7,301 bases of DNA. Source: Desulfatitalea sp. UBA4791 (GTDB lineage: Bacteria > Desulfobacterota > Desulfobacteria > Desulfobacterales > Desulfosarcinaceae). The translations under genes were made by a program, and so were the position numbers. Below are positions 6,381-7,301 of the stretch, piece after piece; position 1 is the first letter of the stretch, and each line of letters starts with the position of its first letter. Below the pieces are notes generated by a model. That model did no database searches and was not told the DNA's origin. It was given only the letters and a program-made list of their open reading frames with translations. Location: positions 1-7,301 of the forward strand of contig DHGT01000036.1 in the NCBI GenBank assembly GCA_002402905.1. The letters are read 5' to 3'.

Positions 6381-6914
6381 TCAACTCTTTTCCAGGACCA
6401 CCCGGTCCTCGCCGTCGCACTCCTTGAGCATCACATTGACGGTCTCGGAGGGTTCGGTGCGCACGCAGTGGCCCGTATAGGTACTCTGGATGGGTAATTC
6501 ACGGTGGCCGCGGTCGATCAGCACGGCCAGTTCGATGCGGGCCGGGCGGCCGTAGTCGATGATGGCATCCATGGCCGCGCGAATGGTGCGCCCGGTGTAA
6601 AGCACATCATCGACGAGGATGATCTTTTTGCCCTCGACCGAAAAGGGAATATCCGTGGTTTTGACCACCGGTTGGGCGCTCAACTGGGTCCAGTCGTCGC
6701 GGTACAGGGTGATATCGATCTCGCCGACCAGCACCTCGGTGTCCTCGAAAGCGCGGATATTGTCGCGCAGGCGCCGGGCCAGGAACACGCCGCGGGTATG
6801 GATGCCCACCAGCGCCACGTTGTTGCCCTTGTGCTTTTCCAGAATTTCGTAGGCCATGCGCTTGAGAATGCGGTCGATCTCGACTGCTTCCAGGAGGGTT
6901 TGGCTCTTTTCCAT
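6381..6914 (-). CDS. pyrR: Bifunctional pyrimidine regulator PyrR / uracil phosphoribosyltransferase
   Basis: A 177-residue protein of the type I phosphoribosyltransferase fold; PyrR proteins make UMP from uracil and PRPP, and in Gram-positives also bind pyr mRNA to cause attenuation. Evidence: GIHTRGVFLARRL (37-49), GEIDITLYRDD (64-74), the PRPP loop IILVDDVLYTGRTIRAA (98-114) and LIDRGHRELPI (132-142), all nearly as in Bacillus PyrR, and the family length of about 178-180. The ATG is preceded by GGGGAA (minus strand, 6927-6922) at 7 bases. The gene heads an operon with moaB rather than pyr biosynthetic genes. I see no sequence resembling the Gram-positive PyrR binding loop in its leader, so whether it regulates RNA here, or only salvages uracil, is open. 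Confidence 0.95.
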   Translation of the reverse strand: MEKSQTLLEAVEIDRILKRMAYEILEKHKGNNVALVGIHTRGVFLARRLRDNIRAFEDTEVLVGEIDITLYRDDWTQLSAQPVVKTTDIPFSVEGKKIILVDDVLYTGRTIRAAMDAIIDYGRPARIELAVLIDRGHRELPIQSTYTGHCVRTEPSETVNVMLKECDGEDRVVLEKS

Positions 6915-7005
6915 GGCAAAGTTCCCCGCTGCTCGGATGGTGTCCGACGGTTGGTGAAAAATCAGAGACGACGCCAGCCTATTGGAATCAATGGATATAC
7001 CACCT

Positions 7006-7033
7006 CATATACCATGCCGTGCCCGGTTGGCAA
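7006..7033 (-). promoter_or_regulatory. Candidate sigma70-type promoter for pyrR-moaB
   Basis: Read on the minus strand, TTGCCA (7033-7028) and TATATG (7011-7006) are 16 bases apart. Transcription would start near 6999, leaving a leader of about 85 bases before the pyrR ATG. Two direct copies of ATATACC (+ strand, 6995-7001 and 7007-7013), 12 bases apart, overlap the -10 region and could be an operator. A hairpin TCGGA/TCCGA (6933-6937/6943-6947) lies just upstream of the ribosome-binding site. These are pattern calls only. Confidence 0.35.
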
Positions 7034-7038
7034 CAACT

Positions 7039-7061
7039 TATGTGCGGGCGTTCCGCACATA
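7039..7061. repeat. Strong 9-bp hairpin upstream of the pyrR promoter
   Basis: TATGTGCGG (7039-7047) and CCGCACATA (7053-7061) form a perfect 9-base-pair stem with loop GCGTT. On the + strand T5 follows at 7069-7073, seven bases after the stem, which is too far for a standard terminator, and no rightward gene is seen just before it. On the minus strand it lies just upstream of the candidate -35 box, where a palindromic operator would be possible. Confidence 0.35.
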
Positions 7062-7076
7062 GCAGACGTTTTTGTA

Positions 7077-7301
7077 TTAAGATCGTTTGAATAGAATCGC
7101 CGGTCCCATAGAAGCGATCCTTACTGACTGTGATTCACCCTGAAGGGCAGGCTTTCCAAAAGGTGTTCGAAAGAAATTCGCATGACAACAGTCATGGCAG
7201 GCATGGGTGGGGCAGGTGGCCAGGGCCACGTGAGCCATGCGGGTTAGTGCCGGTTTAATGCAAACGGCGGACAAGCGGCCCAGACTGTTTGAGCGCAGCG
7301 A
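7077..7301 (-). CDS. Open frame running in from the right edge, Cys/His-rich C-terminus; doubtful gene
   Basis: The minus-strand frame is open from the window edge to a TAA at 7077-7079 (74 codons visible), so it could be the 3' end of a gene lying mostly outside. It contains a dense Cys/His patch, TCPTHACHDCCHANFF, that superficially suggests metal or haem binding, but the spacing (CX3CH) is not the haem motif CXXCH and I recognise no family. The same DNA is unusually full of hairpins, so the frame may merely be a reading of a structured noncoding repeat. An internal TTG at 7274 has no clear ribosome-binding site. Treat as hypothetical. Confidence 0.2.
   Translation of the reverse strand, partial: SLRSNSLGRLSAVCIKPALTRMAHVALATCPTHACHDCCHANFFRTPFGKPALQGESQSVRIASMGPAILFKRS
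7138..7268. repeat. Hairpin-dense element, possible dispersed repeat
   Basis: Successive short inverted repeats occur: CCCT/AGGG (7138-7141/7144-7147), CGAA/TTCG (7168-7171/7177-7180), CATGAC/GTCATG with loop AACA (7181-7186/7191-7196), GCATGG/CCATGC (7201-7206/7235-7240) enclosing GTGGC/GCCAC (7216-7220/7225-7229), and GCC-GTTT/AAACGGC with a bulged G (7249-7256/7262-7268). The edge sequence GAGCGCAGCGA (7291-7301) is a string often met in REP-like or transposon-associated repeats; that link is from memory and unproven. Only one copy is in the window. Confidence 0.3.

Noticed and set aside
6915..6999. Gram-positive type PyrR binding loop or attenuator in the pyrR leader
   Set aside because: No sequence resembling the known binding-loop consensus and no terminator with a U-tract in the leader.
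7182..7247. Plus-strand 21-codon frame rich in Met and Gly
   Set aside because: No ribosome-binding site, and it lies within the hairpin-dense element.

Overview
The window reads as a chromosomal segment of a Gram-negative bacterium. It carries an outer-membrane TonB-dependent receptor with its own ExbB-ExbD-TonB energy machine, a second outer-membrane barrel protein, and three cytoplasmic enzymes. The mix of a TorF-like porin, PyrR and MoaB, with GC-rich genes (about 63-70% in sampled lines of exbB and tonB), fits Desulfobacterota (former Deltaproteobacteria). That placement is inference from gene families, not a database match. All seven recognisable genes appear intact; no rRNA, tRNA, CRISPR array or recognisable transposase is present.

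Layout. Positions 1-88 are a leader with three pairings that could fold into a compact three-way junction ending at the ribosome-binding site. Positions 89-3856 (+) form a tight operon: BtuB-like TonB-dependent receptor, then exbB, exbD and tonB. The last three are linked by ATGA stop/start overlaps. ExbB/ExbD should harvest the proton-motive force, TonB spans the periplasm, and the receptor imports a scarce ligand (metal chelate, haem, corrinoid or similar; the substrate cannot be read from the sequence). Positions 3857-3959 separate this operon from a convergent gene and contain nested inverted repeats, probably a terminator region. Positions 3960-4685 (-) encode a small outer-membrane beta-barrel of the TorF type.

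Positions 4686-5066 are a 381-base divergent intergenic region, partly very AT-rich (27% GC at 4921-4980), with a candidate promoter for the rightward gene. Positions 5067-5840 (+) encode a cytoplasmic UgpQ-like glycerophosphodiester phosphodiesterase. Convergent to it, 6914-5870 (-) is a two-gene operon, pyrR then moaB. Positions 6915-7301 hold a candidate pyrR promoter, a strong hairpin and, at the right edge, a hairpin-dense stretch that may be a dispersed repeat or the end of an unidentified open frame.

The points most worth a second look are the candidate leader RNA at 2-75, the sharp base-composition mosaic inside the receptor gene, the nested inverted repeats at 3866-3959, and the hairpin-dense right edge. 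I did not find a clearly new multi-gene system; the gene content is recognisable.
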